64,000 nucleotides of DNA, from contig NZ_FORX01000016.1 of the NCBI RefSeq assembly GCF_900114115.1, positions 1 through 64,000 of the forward strand, in the 5' to 3' direction. The stretch comes from Desulfomicrobium apsheronum (GTDB lineage Bacteria > Desulfobacterota > Desulfovibrionia > Desulfovibrionales > Desulfomicrobiaceae). The translations under genes and the position numbers were made by a program. Below the pieces are notes generated by a model. The model was not told the origin of the DNA and did not search any database. It worked only from the letters and a program-made list of their open reading frames with translations. Below are positions 18,697-28,394 of this stretch, piece after piece (the first letter of the stretch is position 1; each line of letters starts with the position of its first letter).

Positions 18697-20421
18697 TCAC
18701 TCCAGGGACAGGATATCCTGCACCGCCAGCTCGATCTGTTGCAAACCGTTGAATTTCGACAGGCGCGGCGTGTAGGCGATTTTAATCTGTCTGCCCGTGA
18801 AAGAGGCGTCCTGCCAGCGTTCACCCTGTCTCCAGGCCACGGCGCGCATGTTTGTTCCGTCGCTGGAGTCGGACAGATGCAGCTCCAGATGTTTTTTCTG
18901 GCTGAAAAAACGATGTTTGAGAATGTTCAGGGGCGGAGAAAGGAAAATGGGTCTGGGGTTGCCTTGGCCGAAGGGCTGGAGCAGTTCAAGTTCCTTGAGC
19001 AATGTGGCCGTGATCAAGGCGAATGGCAGCTCCGCGTCCAGCTCCAGGACCGGCGGGGCCGGGTTTGAGCCCAGTTGCTCTTCCACGGCCCAGGCAAAAA
19101 GATTTTTCAGATTCGCCAGTTGGAAGGGCTCCAGCTTGAGTCCTGCTGCCTGGCGGTGTCCGCCGAATTTGTAGAGGCACTGCTTGCAGGACAAGAGCGC
19201 CTGGTACAGATCGAAAGCGGGAGTGGAACGGCCTGAGCCTTTGAAGATTCCGTTTTCCTTGGTCAGGATCAGACACGGGCGATGAAAGCGCTCCACGATG
19301 CGCGAGGCCACGATGCCGATGATGCCCGAGTGCCAGTGTTCGGAATGCAGCACCAAGCCAGGCAGGTGAAGCTGCGACTCGGCCTGGGCTATGGCTTCTT
19401 CAAGGATGCGCTGCTCTTCGAGTTTGCGCTTGGCGTTGAGCTTGTCGAGTTTTGTGGCGAGTTGCCTTGCTTCTTCCGGATCTTTCGCCAGCAGCATGCG
19501 GACGGCAAGATCCGGGTCGCCGATACGGCCTGCGGCATTGATGCGGGGCGCAAGCGCAAAGCCGATGGAGCCCGTGCCCACATTGTCGTCCGGCGCAAGA
19601 CCGCTGATTTCCTTCAAGGCCTGAATGCCGGGCCGCCTCCCTTCCTTGATCAGCAGAAGGCCGTTCTTGACCAGGATTCTGTTCTGTTCATCGAGTGGGA
19701 CCACGTCGGCGACGGTGCCCAGGGCGACCAGATCAAGAAAATCGCGGATGTCTGCCGCAGCCCCGGGGAGGAGGCGGTTGACCGCGCCCATGAGCAGAAA
19801 GGCCACTCCGACTCCGGCAAGGTTCGGGGTGGGCCATCCTTCGAGCTTGGGGTTGATGATGACTTCGGCCTCGGGCAGTTCCTGGCCGGGCAGATGATGG
19901 TCGGTGACGATGACCTGCATTCCAAGCGCCCTGGCTTCGCGAATCTCCTCGTTGTTGGCGATGCCGCAATCGACGGTCAGCAGAAGCCCGATCCCTTGGG
20001 CGGCCAACTCGCGGATGCCGTCCACATGCAGCCCGTAACCGAAGTCCAGTCTGTCGGGGATGTAATGGCTGATTTCGACGCCCCGTCGGGCCATGAAGTC
20101 CTTGACCAGTGTTGTGGCCGTGATTCCGTCCACATCGTAGTCGCCCCAGACCGCGATCCTGCGGTTTTCCTCGACGGCTTTGCAGATGAGCGCCGCACCG
20201 GCTTCGATGCCGGGCCATTTGTCCAGCGGATGCAGATAGCGAAGCCCGGGGCTCAGGAATTTGTCCATGTCGGATTCGTTGGCCAGACCGCGCAGGGACA
20301 TCAGGTGGACCAGCAGGGGGCTTACTTCAAGGCGTTCGGCGATGCCACGCTGCTGGGCGGGGTTTTGCGCGGCTTCGGGAGCCGGAGCTTTGAGTTTCCA
20401 GGTGGCCTGGGTATCTGACAT
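18697..20421 (-). CDS. recJ: Single-stranded-DNA-specific exonuclease RecJ
   Basis: RecJ of 574 residues degrades ssDNA 5' to 3' in recombination and mismatch repair. The DHH motifs are visible: DYDVDG (D94, D96, D98), the TVDCGI segment, and VTDHHLPG. The DHHA1 part carries the glycine-rich GSGRSTPAFDLYQAL and FGGHRQAAGLKL. The start MSDTQATW at 20421 is preceded by GGAAG about ten bases upstream; an ATG nine bases earlier is the alternative. Longer versions add residues unlike RecJ. Confidence 0.94.
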   Translation of the reverse strand: MSDTQATWKLKAPAPEAAQNPAQQRGIAERLEVSPLLVHLMSLRGLANESDMDKFLSPGLRYLHPLDKWPGIEAGAALICKAVEENRRIAVWGDYDVDGITATTLVKDFMARRGVEISHYIPDRLDFGYGLHVDGIRELAAQGIGLLLTVDCGIANNEEIREARALGMQVIVTDHHLPGQELPEAEVIINPKLEGWPTPNLAGVGVAFLLMGAVNRLLPGAAADIRDFLDLVALGTVADVVPLDEQNRILVKNGLLLIKEGRRPGIQALKEISGLAPDDNVGTGSIGFALAPRINAAGRIGDPDLAVRMLLAKDPEEARQLATKLDKLNAKRKLEEQRILEEAIAQAESQLHLPGLVLHSEHWHSGIIGIVASRIVERFHRPCLILTKENGIFKGSGRSTPAFDLYQALLSCKQCLYKFGGHRQAAGLKLEPFQLANLKNLFAWAVEEQLGSNPAPPVLELDAELPFALITATLLKELELLQPFGQGNPRPIFLSPPLNILKHRFFSQKKHLELHLSDSSDGTNMRAVAWRQGERWQDASFTGRQIKIAYTPRLSKFNGLQQIELAVQDILSLE

Positions 20422-20580
20422 AAGTATCATGCTTCCGGAAAATTGGGGTGACGTGCTTTGACATCCACGGGTTACAAAGTATAATTGTTTTTTCCTCAAC
20501 TGCAAGAGCTTTGATTTCTTGAGTTTTTAAATCTGATCAAAATAACCGTAATTGTTGCGTAACTTATATTGGAAGGACCT

Positions 20581-21468
20581 ATGGAAAAAACGTTTCGCCC
20601 CATCACCCTTGACGGGCAGAAAGAATATAACCGGCGTCTGGCGCAGTGCGGCCAGAAGCCTTCGGATTACAGCTTCATCAACCTCTGGGGCTGGGGGCGG
20701 GAGTACGGCCTGGAGTGGTCTTTTAGGGATGACTACGTACTCATTAGGCAGACTTTTCCGCAAACCATGTACTGGGCTCCCGTTGGGGATTGGGAAAAGG
20801 CCGACTGGGCCGCCCTGCGGGACGATTTGCCGCAGGACACCTGTTTCATCCGCATCCCCGAGGAATTGAAGCTCATCTGGGAGCAGCGGTTGCCTGGGAT
20901 TGAGGTAGAGGAATGCCGGGAACACTGGGATTATTTGTATGATGTTGGTGAGTTGACCGAACTCAAGGGCCGAAAATTCCACAACAAGAGGAATTTGCTC
21001 AACCAGTTCATGCGCGACCATGATGCAAAATTCGTATCCCTGGATGAAAAAACCGTGGAATTCGCCCTGGCCCTGCAGACGGATTGGTTCTTGTGGCGCA
21101 ACAGCGAAAACGATCAGACCCTGGACGCGGAAAATCGGGCCATCGTCAAGGTCATGCATGACTGGTCAAGGCTGGAAGGGCTGATTGGCGGTGGGCTTGT
21201 GATCGATGAAAAGATGATCGCCTACACCATCGCGGAGGCCCTGGACGATACGACCGTGGTCATCCATTTTGAGAAGGGATGCCCCAATTTCAAAGGGGTG
21301 TACCAGGCCATCAACCAGATTTTTCTGGAGCGGTGCTGCCAGGGTTTTCAGATCGTGAATCGTGAGCAGGACCTTGGCGACGAAGGGCTGCGCAAGGCCA
21401 AGCTCAGCTACAACCCCGTGGCGTTTCTGAAGAAATACAGGATCTGCATGCGCGGCGGCCTGCTCTAG
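20581..21468 (+). CDS. DUF2156 / phosphatidylglycerol lysyltransferase C-terminal domain protein
   Basis: A 295-residue soluble protein of the DUF2156 family (LPG_synthase_C), a double GNAT-like fold related to the catalytic part of MprF-type aminoacyl-phospholipid synthases. No membrane segments are visible, unlike full MprF. Typical stretches are FINLWGWGREYG, KGRKFHNKRNLLNQF and YQAINQIFLE. The ATG at 20581 follows GGAAGGA. The acceptor substrate is unknown; stand-alone forms are common in anaerobes. Its TAG and the topA TAG share the palindrome CTAG. Confidence 0.8.
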   Translation: MEKTFRPITLDGQKEYNRRLAQCGQKPSDYSFINLWGWGREYGLEWSFRDDYVLIRQTFPQTMYWAPVGDWEKADWAALRDDLPQDTCFIRIPEELKLIWEQRLPGIEVEECREHWDYLYDVGELTELKGRKFHNKRNLLNQFMRDHDAKFVSLDEKTVEFALALQTDWFLWRNSENDQTLDAENRAIVKVMHDWSRLEGLIGGGLVIDEKMIAYTIAEALDDTTVVIHFEKGCPNFKGVYQAINQIFLERCCQGFQIVNREQDLGDEGLRKAKLSYNPVAFLKKYRICMRGGLL

Positions 21469-23705
21469 TCCTCTTTTTCCCAGTATCCGCAATCCTTGAC
21501 CGGGCAGGCCAGGTGCACTCCCCTGGCCTTGGTCTCCTTGCGCACCAGAATCTTGGATTCGCACAGGGGGCAGGGCTTGGCCACGGGAAAGTCCCAGACC
21601 GCGTAATCGCATTTGGGATATTTGCTGCAGGAATAGAAGGGCTTTCCGCGGCGGCTGGTTTTTTCGACCAGTTCGCCGTCGCATCCGTCCTTGGGGCAGG
21701 CCACGTGGGTGCTTACGGATTTGGTATGGCGGCAGGCCGGATAGTTGGAACAGGCCACAAATCTACCGCCGGTCTTGGTCTTCTTGACCACCAGTCGGCC
21801 GTCTTCGCATTTGGGGCAGGGTCCGAGCTCTTCGGGAGCTTCTTCCTTGACCAGCTCGATTTCTCCGGCGCTGTTGCGGGTGTAGTTGCTGGTGAAGGAA
21901 CAGGCGGGATAATTGGCGCAGCCCAGGAAGGTTCCGTTCTTGCCGAATTTGACCACCAGTCGGCCGTCCTCGCATTGCGGGCAAGTCAGCCCGGTATCCA
22001 TGCCGGCCTTGACCTGGGTCATGTTCTCGCGGGCCTTGTCCAGGGTCGGGTTGAAGTCCAGCGTGAAATCCCGGAGCAGGGCGACCCAGTCGGATTCGCC
22101 CTCGGCGACATGGTCGAGGCTTTCTTCCATGCGCGCCGTGAAGCCGGCGTCCATGAGGTGGGCGAAATGTTCCACCAGAAGGTCGCAGACAATGACGCCA
22201 AGATCCGTGGGCTGGAAATGTTTTTCCTCGATGTGGACGTAGTCGCGCTCGGTCAGGGTCGAGATGATCGCCGCATAGGTCGAGGGACGGCCGATGCCCA
22301 GTTCTTCGAGCTTATGCACCAGGGACGCTTCGGAGAAACGTGCCGGGGGCTGGGTAAATTTTTGTTCCTTGTGCAGTTTCTCAAGGCTCAGTTCCTGTCC
22401 GGCCACAAGTTTCGGCAGCAGGGCGCTCTGGCTGTCCGAGGACTGGGGCCAGATCCTCAGAAAACCGGGGAAGACGAGCCGCTCGCCCTTGGCGCGCCAC
22501 AGGGCCGGGCCGCTCTCAATGGTGGCCACCGTGTCCCAGAAGCGTGCGGAAGCCATCTGCGAGGCCATGAAGCGCTCCCAGATGAGCTTGTAGAGCTTGT
22601 ACTGTTCGGGCGGCAGGTTGTTCTTGATGGAGTCGGGAGTCAGGCTCGGATCGACGGGGCGTATGGCTTCGTGCGCGTCCTGTGCGCTGCCCTTGCTTTT
22701 GTAGACCCGGGCCTCGGCGGGATAGAATTCCGGCCCCATGGTGCTGATGATCCACTCGCGGGCGCCGTCCCGGGCCTCGTCGGAAATGCGCACCGAGTCG
22801 GTACGCATGTAGGTGATGAGCGCCGTGGTTCCGCGTTCGCCAAGCTCCACGCCCTCATAGAGGCGCTGGGCCACGGACATGGTCCGTTTGGCGTTGAAGC
22901 CGAGCTTGTTGCTGGCGTCCTGCTGCAGGGTGGAGGTGATGAACGGCGGGCGCGGGTGGCGCTGGCGTTCCTTCTCGACGATGTTCTGGACCACATAGGG
23001 CAGTCCGCTGACGCGGCTCTCCAGTGCCAGGGCCGTCTTTTCGTCGCCGATGACGGGCTTTTCCCCGTCCACTTTCCACAGGTCGGCATCGAAGGGCGGG
23101 GGCGTTTCGCCCTGGACCGTGATCTTGAAGAGCCAGTATTCTTCGGAGATGAAGGCCTGGCGTTCACGTTCGCGGTCCACGATGAGACGCAGGGCCACGG
23201 ACTGGACACGCCCGGCGGACAGGCCGCGTTTGACTTTTTTCCAGAGCAGCGGAGAAATCTTGTAACCGACCAGACGGTCCAGGATGCGCCTGGCCTGCTG
23301 GGAGTCAAAAAGAGGCTTGCGCAGTTCCGTGGGGTTGGCCAGGGCCTCTTTGACGGCCTTGGCCGTGATCTCGTTGAACTGGATGCGCTTCACGTTGGGA
23401 TTGGCCGTCCGGATGATCTCGGCCACGTGCCAGGCGATGGCCTCCCCCTCGCGGTCGGGGTCCGGGGCCAGATAGACCGTGTCCGCAGCCTTGGCGGCGG
23501 ATTTGAGCTTGCTGACGACCTTGGCCTTGCCAGGGATTATCTGATAGTCCGGGGCGAAGTCGTTGTCTTCGTCAACGCCCAGGGTTTTGGTCGGCAGGTC
23601 ACGCACGTGTCCCACGGATGCTTCCACTTCATACCCGCCGCCCAAAAACTTTTTGATGGTTTTGATTTTGGCGGGTGATTCTACGATGATTAAGTCCTTG
23701 CCCAT
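21465..23705 (-). CDS. topA: DNA topoisomerase I with four C-terminal zinc ribbons
   Basis: TopA of 746 residues relaxes negative supercoils. The TOPRIM domain begins GKDLIIVESPAKIKTIKKFLG and carries DPDREGEAIAWH; the active-site tyrosine is in ALITYMRTDSVRISDEA. After the core there are four C4 zinc-ribbon units from about residue 570 on (for example CPQCEDGRLVVKFGKNGTF and FLGCANYPAC). The third and fourth are more diverged. It is convergent with the DUF2156 gene and divergent from era. Confidence 0.96.
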   Translation of the reverse strand: MGKDLIIVESPAKIKTIKKFLGGGYEVEASVGHVRDLPTKTLGVDEDNDFAPDYQIIPGKAKVVSKLKSAAKAADTVYLAPDPDREGEAIAWHVAEIIRTANPNVKRIQFNEITAKAVKEALANPTELRKPLFDSQQARRILDRLVGYKISPLLWKKVKRGLSAGRVQSVALRLIVDRERERQAFISEEYWLFKITVQGETPPPFDADLWKVDGEKPVIGDEKTALALESRVSGLPYVVQNIVEKERQRHPRPPFITSTLQQDASNKLGFNAKRTMSVAQRLYEGVELGERGTTALITYMRTDSVRISDEARDGAREWIISTMGPEFYPAEARVYKSKGSAQDAHEAIRPVDPSLTPDSIKNNLPPEQYKLYKLIWERFMASQMASARFWDTVATIESGPALWRAKGERLVFPGFLRIWPQSSDSQSALLPKLVAGQELSLEKLHKEQKFTQPPARFSEASLVHKLEELGIGRPSTYAAIISTLTERDYVHIEEKHFQPTDLGVIVCDLLVEHFAHLMDAGFTARMEESLDHVAEGESDWVALLRDFTLDFNPTLDKARENMTQVKAGMDTGLTCPQCEDGRLVVKFGKNGTFLGCANYPACSFTSNYTRNSAGEIELVKEEAPEELGPCPKCEDGRLVVKKTKTGGRFVACSNYPACRHTKSVSTHVACPKDGCDGELVEKTSRRGKPFYSCSKYPKCDYAVWDFPVAKPCPLCESKILVRKETKARGVHLACPVKDCGYWEKED

Positions 23706-23822
23706 AATGTTTGGGGGCTATATCCAGATTCCGAAGCGCAGGGCAAGGGATAATTCCCGCAAATCCCGAACGCTTCCCCGAGGCTGAATTTCAACCCGTC
23801 GGTATCCTTTTACAAAGATCAT

Positions 23823-24749
23823 ATGGAACCCATGTCCCCTACCTATCGAGCAGGATTCATCGCCCTAGTCGGGCCTCCCAATGCAGGAAAATCCACTTTT
23901 TTGAACAAGGTCCTTGGCGAGAAGATCGCTATCGTCTCTCCCAAGCCCCAGACCACTCGCACCAGCATCACCGGGATTCACACCACCGCCGAAGAGCAGA
24001 TCATTTTTCTGGACACCCCCGGCGTTCACACCGCGCGCGGCAAGTTGAACCGCTTTCTGGTCGATGCCGCCTGGGGCGCCCTGCAGGAGGCCAACGGAGT
24101 CATCCTGTTCCTCGACGGCTCCCGCTACGCGGGCAACGAAAAAGCTCTGGAGCGCGACCTGCGCCCCCTGGCCGCCCGGATCGGTTCTCTTGGCGTGCCC
24201 ATGGCCGTGGCCTTGAACAAGGTCGACCAGATCAAGCCCAAGGAGCGCCTGCTCGGACTTTTGGCCAACTGCGCCGAGCGTTGGCCCGGAGTGGAGCTGG
24301 TGCCCATCTCGGCCCGCACTGGGGTTGGCGTTGACGGTCTGCTGGCCGTGATCCGCAATTTCCTGCCGCTCAGTCCGGCCCTCTTTCCCGAAGATCAGCT
24401 GAGCACGGCGTCGGTCCGGTTCATGGCCTCGGAGATCATCCGCGAAAAGCTTTTCCTGGCTCTGGACCAGGAGTTGCCCTACAACGTGGCCGTCGAAATC
24501 GAAACCTGGGAAGAATTGCCGGAACAGAACATGACCATGATCGGGGCCATGATCTATACGTCAAAAAACAGTCACAAGGGCATGATCGTGGGCAAGCAGG
24601 GGCAGAATTTGAAAATTGTCGGCCAGCAGGCCCGGCAGGAACTCAAGACCTTGCTCGGAACGAAAGTGCATCTGGAACTCTGGGTCAAGGTGCGCGAAGG
24701 CTGGACCGAAGACGGTCAGTTCATGACTTCCCTGGGCCTTGGGTCCTAG
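23823..24749 (+). CDS. era: GTPase Era
   Basis: Era of 308 residues, a GTPase that binds the 3' end of 16S rRNA in 30S maturation. G1 GPPNAGKST, G3 DTPG, G4 NKVD and G5 SAR are visible, and the C-terminal KH domain has MIVGKQGQNLKIVG. The first ATG at 23823 is used; a second in-frame ATG lies nine bases later. It seems to lead an operon with yggS and perhaps the mot/fli genes. Confidence 0.95.
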   Translation: MEPMSPTYRAGFIALVGPPNAGKSTFLNKVLGEKIAIVSPKPQTTRTSITGIHTTAEEQIIFLDTPGVHTARGKLNRFLVDAAWGALQEANGVILFLDGSRYAGNEKALERDLRPLAARIGSLGVPMAVALNKVDQIKPKERLLGLLANCAERWPGVELVPISARTGVGVDGLLAVIRNFLPLSPALFPEDQLSTASVRFMASEIIREKLFLALDQELPYNVAVEIETWEELPEQNMTMIGAMIYTSKNSHKGMIVGKQGQNLKIVGQQARQELKTLLGTKVHLELWVKVREGWTEDGQFMTSLGLGS

Positions 24750-24767
24750 GGCAGGAGGAGAGCGTCC

Positions 24768-25463
24768 ATGGATCAGCCAAGCATCACCGACCGGTGGCAA
24801 AAAGTTCTGGAGCAGATGGCCGCGGCCGCCCGCAGGGCCGGAAGGGACCCGGCTGACGCGCGTCTGCTGGCCGTTTCCAAGCTGCATTCCGCCCACGATA
24901 TCCGGACTCTTTTCGAGGCCGGACAGCCCATGTTCGGCGAAAATTACGTGCAGGAGGCCCTGGGCAAGATGGCCATCCTGCCGCGTGAAATATCCTGGCA
25001 TTTCATCGGGCATCTGCAGACCAACAAGGTCAAGAGCGTGGTCGGGCGCTTTGGCCTCATTCACGGGGTGGATTCCCTGAAACTGGCCCGCTCGTTGCAA
25101 GGTCAGGCCGAAGCGATGGACGTGGTCCAGGACGTGCTGGTGCAGGTCAACCTGGCCGAGGAAAAGCAGAAAAGCGGCATTCTGGAGTCGGAGTTGCCGC
25201 CTTTGGCGGAATTTCTGGCCCACGCCACGAATCTGCGCTGGCGGGGACTCATGCTCATGCCTCCTTTTTTTGACGATCCCGATCGGGCGCGTCCCTATTT
25301 CGCCCGTTTGAGGGAACTTGCCGAAACCTTGCGCACAGGCTTCGGCCTTGCCCTGCCCGAATTGTCCATGGGCATGACCGGGGATTTCGAGGCGGCTATC
25401 GAGGAAGGAGCGACCTTGGTGCGCATTGGCACCAGAATATTTGGAGAACGCGGCTCAATCTAA
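24768..25463 (+). CDS. yggS: YggS-family PLP homeostasis protein
   Basis: A 231-residue PLP-binding protein of the YggS/PLPHP family, a TIM-barrel without known catalysis that keeps pyridoxal phosphate and amino-acid pools balanced. The PLP lysine is in LLAVSKLHS, and FGENYVQEAL, WHFIGHLQTNK and SMGMTGDFEAAI are family signatures. ATG 24768 follows GGAGGAGAGCG. It lies between era and motA. Confidence 0.93.
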   Translation: MDQPSITDRWQKVLEQMAAAARRAGRDPADARLLAVSKLHSAHDIRTLFEAGQPMFGENYVQEALGKMAILPREISWHFIGHLQTNKVKSVVGRFGLIHGVDSLKLARSLQGQAEAMDVVQDVLVQVNLAEEKQKSGILESELPPLAEFLAHATNLRWRGLMLMPPFFDDPDRARPYFARLRELAETLRTGFGLALPELSMGMTGDFEAAIEEGATLVRIGTRIFGERGSI

Positions 25464-25485
25464 CGGCCCTGGGGACGGATGTTTT

Positions 25486-26241
25486 ATGGATCTGGCCACA
25501 ATCATCGGAATCTTGGTCGCCTTCGGGCTGGTCATCGCCGCCCTGGGCGGTGACGGCTTTCTTTTTCTGGATTTTTCCTCTCTGCTCATCGTGATCGGTG
25601 GCACCATCGGCGCGGTGCTGGTGACCCATCCCCTGGAGAGTGTTCTTGGCGTAGCCCGCATCATCAGGAAGACGTTCATGTCCAAGGCGGACGACCCTGC
25701 GGCGCTCATCGCCCAGTTTGTCGATTACGCCACCCGGGTCCGGCGCGAGGGAATCCTGTCCCTGGAAGCGCATCTGAAGAACATACCCGATGATTTTCTG
25801 CGCAAGGGCCTGCAATTGACCGTGGACGGCCTTGATCCGCAGCTCATCCAGGAAATCATGGAGACCGAAATCTCGTGTCTTGAGGAGCGCCACCTGAAAG
25901 GCGCCGAGATATTGCTGACCTTTGGAACCCTGGCCCCCGGCATGGGCATGATCGGCACCATCATCGGCCTTGTGCTCATGCTCAAGCGCATGAACGATCC
26001 GAGCACCATCGGCCCGGCCATGGCCGTGGCCCTTTTGACCACCTTTTATGGCGCCATCCTCGCCAACCTCGTCTTCAACCCCATGGCCGGCAAGCTGCGG
26101 GCCCGCAGTCGCGAGGAAGTCCTGATCCGGACCATGATCCTGGAAGGGATCATGTCAATTTCGCGTGGCGAGAACCCGCGCATTCTCGAAGAGAAGCTGA
26201 ACAGCTACCTGCCTCCCAAGGAGCGCAAGGTCAGGCCCTGA
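25486..26241 (+). CDS. motA: Flagellar stator protein MotA/PomA
   Basis: MotA of 251 residues, the stator subunit that forms the ion channel with MotB and pushes on FliG. Four hydrophobic segments are visible: two at the N-terminus and two near FGTLAPGMGMIGTIIGLVLM and TTFYGAILANLVF. Between them is a cytoplasmic region with charged residues. The start at ATG 25486 (MDLATIIGILVAF) leaves 22 bases after yggS; a longer in-frame version has no membrane-protein character. Confidence 0.92.
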   Translation: MDLATIIGILVAFGLVIAALGGDGFLFLDFSSLLIVIGGTIGAVLVTHPLESVLGVARIIRKTFMSKADDPAALIAQFVDYATRVRREGILSLEAHLKNIPDDFLRKGLQLTVDGLDPQLIQEIMETEISCLEERHLKGAEILLTFGTLAPGMGMIGTIIGLVLMLKRMNDPSTIGPAMAVALLTTFYGAILANLVFNPMAGKLRARSREEVLIRTMILEGIMSISRGENPRILEEKLNSYLPPKERKVRP

Positions 26242-26260
26242 GGCTGGACAGGGGAAAAGC

Positions 26261-27097
26261 ATGATCAGTAAGAGGGCGAAAACCGAGCAGTCGAAACCTG
26301 GGGTTCCGTCCTGGATGATCACCTTTTCGGATCTGGTCACCCTGCTGATGACGTTTTTCATTGTGCTCGTGTCCATGGCCTCCCTCACGGACATCTATAA
26401 ACGCAAAGTCGCCATCGGCTCCGTTTCGGGTACCTTCGGCACCGGCGCGCCGAGCATGAGCGATCTGACCACGGTGGACACCAGAACCCAGGTCGACCCC
26501 GGGCCCATCAACGTTTTCAAGGATCTCTCGCCGGTCAAGGATCACCTTTGGGAAGATCCGGACAAGGATCTGCGTTTTGAATCCAACCGCTTCATGCAGC
26601 GGCTTTCCATAGGGGCCGATGCCCTTTTTGCACCCGGTTCTTCGGAACTCACGGAGAAAGGTCGGTCGCTTCTGGACCGTCTGCGTCCCGTGGTCATGGA
26701 AAGCGCTCATCCGCTTGGATTGTCGGGGCACGCCTCGGACGGCATGGACGAATTTGGCCCTGACTATCTGGCCAAGCCGTGGGTCAAGGTTGATTTCTCC
26801 TGGGAGCTCTCCCTGGCGCGGGTCATGGCCGTGTACAAGTATTTCATTGAGACGGGCGTCGAGCCCGAGAAGCTGCGCCTGGAAGCTTTTGGACGTTTTC
26901 GGCCACGCGTGACCACCGAAGACCCAGGCGAGAGACTGACCAATCGGCGGGTTGAAATCATCCTCGACCGGCGTGTCGGCAGCTGGAGCCATGAGATGGC
27001 GGCCCAGGCCGTGCGCGAAGACTCTGCCCAAAAGCCCACGGACAGTTACCGGGTCAAGGATTTTCTGTTCCGCTTCGACCTGCCGGGAGAACCCTGA
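26261..27097 (+). CDS. MotB-like stator protein, first paralogue
   Basis: A 278-residue MotB family protein. A single N-terminal membrane helix has the ion-binding aspartate in the pattern SWMITFSDLVTLLMTFF. A C-terminal OmpA-like peptidoglycan-binding domain follows, with RLRLEAFGRFRP-like and LTNRRVEIIL motifs. The linker is longer than in the second copy. It lies directly before a second motB and shares one base with it. The paired arrangement suggests a heteromeric or alternative stator. Confidence 0.88.
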   Translation: MISKRAKTEQSKPGVPSWMITFSDLVTLLMTFFIVLVSMASLTDIYKRKVAIGSVSGTFGTGAPSMSDLTTVDTRTQVDPGPINVFKDLSPVKDHLWEDPDKDLRFESNRFMQRLSIGADALFAPGSSELTEKGRSLLDRLRPVVMESAHPLGLSGHASDGMDEFGPDYLAKPWVKVDFSWELSLARVMAVYKYFIETGVEPEKLRLEAFGRFRPRVTTEDPGERLTNRRVEIILDRRVGSWSHEMAAQAVREDSAQKPTDSYRVKDFLFRFDLPGEP

Positions 27098-27825
27098 TGG
27101 CTCGCAGGAAAAAACGCGCCGAATTTGAGTCTCAGGGATCGTCATGGCTGGTCACCTTTGCGGATCTCATGACCCTGCTGCTGAGTTTCTTTGTGCTGCT
27201 TCTGTCCATGTCGTCCATGGACAAATCCATCCTGCGCGACGTGGTCTCCCACTTCGTTGGCGACATGGGGCTGGCTCCGAAAAAAGGGGCGGGCAGGCTG
27301 ACAACCCACTTCGAGTTCATGAATGTGATCATCGAGAATCCGGCCGAGGCCCTGCACGATCCGCAGCGCATCAAGGATTTGCTTTTTCCGGACGAGGTCT
27401 TGCCCGAGGGCATGGCCAGGAGCACCCTTGACGAGAATCTGCGAATCCTGGTGAGGCCCGAGGGAATCGCTCTCGTCCTCTCCGACGGGCTTCTTTTTGA
27501 CATCGGAGAAAGCGCCTTGACCCAGGACAGCCGCAAGCTTCTGTCGGAGTTCTCCCGTTTTCTGGCCACCGTGACCATGCCGGTCAACGTGGCTGGATAC
27601 ACGGATAACGTCCCGGCGGGTCAAAAAGACAACTACATGCTGTCCTCGGAACGGGCCATGTCCGTGCTGAGTTTCTTTTTGCAGCAGGGTTTTGATCCCG
27701 GACGTTTTTCCGTTTCCGCCTATGGCGAGGCATTTCCCCTGGGCGACAATACCACGCCGGAAGGCCGGGCCAAGAACAGAAGAGTGGAGATTTTACTCAA
27801 AACCACGGGAAGAACGTATCTTTAG
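27097..27825 (+). CDS. motB: MotB stator protein, second paralogue
   Basis: A 242-residue MotB with the membrane helix SWLVTFADLMTLLLSFFVLL carrying the channel aspartate, and a C-terminal OmpA-like domain (NVAGYTDNVP and KNRRVEILL). It overlaps the upstream paralogue by one base. It is closer to textbook MotB than the first copy, so it may be the main partner of MotA. Confidence 0.9.
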   Translation: MARRKKRAEFESQGSSWLVTFADLMTLLLSFFVLLLSMSSMDKSILRDVVSHFVGDMGLAPKKGAGRLTTHFEFMNVIIENPAEALHDPQRIKDLLFPDEVLPEGMARSTLDENLRILVRPEGIALVLSDGLLFDIGESALTQDSRKLLSEFSRFLATVTMPVNVAGYTDNVPAGQKDNYMLSSERAMSVLSFFLQQGFDPGRFSVSAYGEAFPLGDNTTPEGRAKNRRVEILLKTTGRTYL

Positions 27826-27860
27826 GCCCGTTTTTCGCAAGGATCAAAAAGGAGGAATAT

Positions 27861-28376
27861 ATGGCCGAAAAAAAAGCGGCTGCACCGGAAAAGGCTGAAA
27901 AGAAAAAGGGCGGCAAGCTCAAGCTCATTATCATCGCGCTCGTTGTCCTTGGCGTTCTGGGTGGGGGAGGTTTCGCGGCGTGGAAGTTCTATCTGCAGCC
28001 GAAGGCGGCTGGGGAAACCGCCGAGAACGCAACCGTCGAAGGCGCCGACGGACACAAGGCCGAGGTCGAACCGGGCGGACAATTGGTGACTCTTGACTCT
28101 TTCGTGGTCAACCTGTCCGATCCCATGGGGCGTAGATACCTGAAAACCACGCTGGATGTTGAAGTGGCCAACGCGGCGGCGGCGGCGGAGTTGACCGCAG
28201 CCATGCCCAGGGTCAAGGATACCCTGCTGCTCCTGCTTTCCAGCAAGTCCTTTGCCGATATCAGCAGCATGGACAAGAAGATCGAGCTGAAAAACGACAT
28301 CGTCAGTCGACTGAACCAGATTATCGGCAAGAACAAGGTGCGCAATGTCTATTTTACGGAATTCGTGGTCCAGTAA
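27861..28376 (+). CDS. fliL: Flagellar basal body protein FliL
   Basis: FliL of 171 residues, a single-pass inner-membrane protein that sits around the stator. A lysine/alanine-rich cytoplasmic N-terminus precedes a membrane helix (LKLIIIALVVLGVLGGGGF, about residues 18-37), followed by the periplasmic domain with VTLDSFVVNLSDPMGRRYLK. GGAGGA precedes the ATG. It starts a fliL-fliM-fliN-fliO-fliP-fliQ order. Confidence 0.93.
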   Translation: MAEKKAAAPEKAEKKKGGKLKLIIIALVVLGVLGGGGFAAWKFYLQPKAAGETAENATVEGADGHKAEVEPGGQLVTLDSFVVNLSDPMGRRYLKTTLDVEVANAAAAAELTAAMPRVKDTLLLLLSSKSFADISSMDKKIELKNDIVSRLNQIIGKNKVRNVYFTEFVVQ

Positions 28377-28394
28377 GCGACTGGTGGGCAGCAT

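Noticed and set aside
21513..23678. A 721-codon open frame on the plus strand opposite topA
   Set aside because: It mirrors topA exactly, is rich in G, A, H and R as expected from antisense of GC-rich codons, and lacks a ribosome-binding site.
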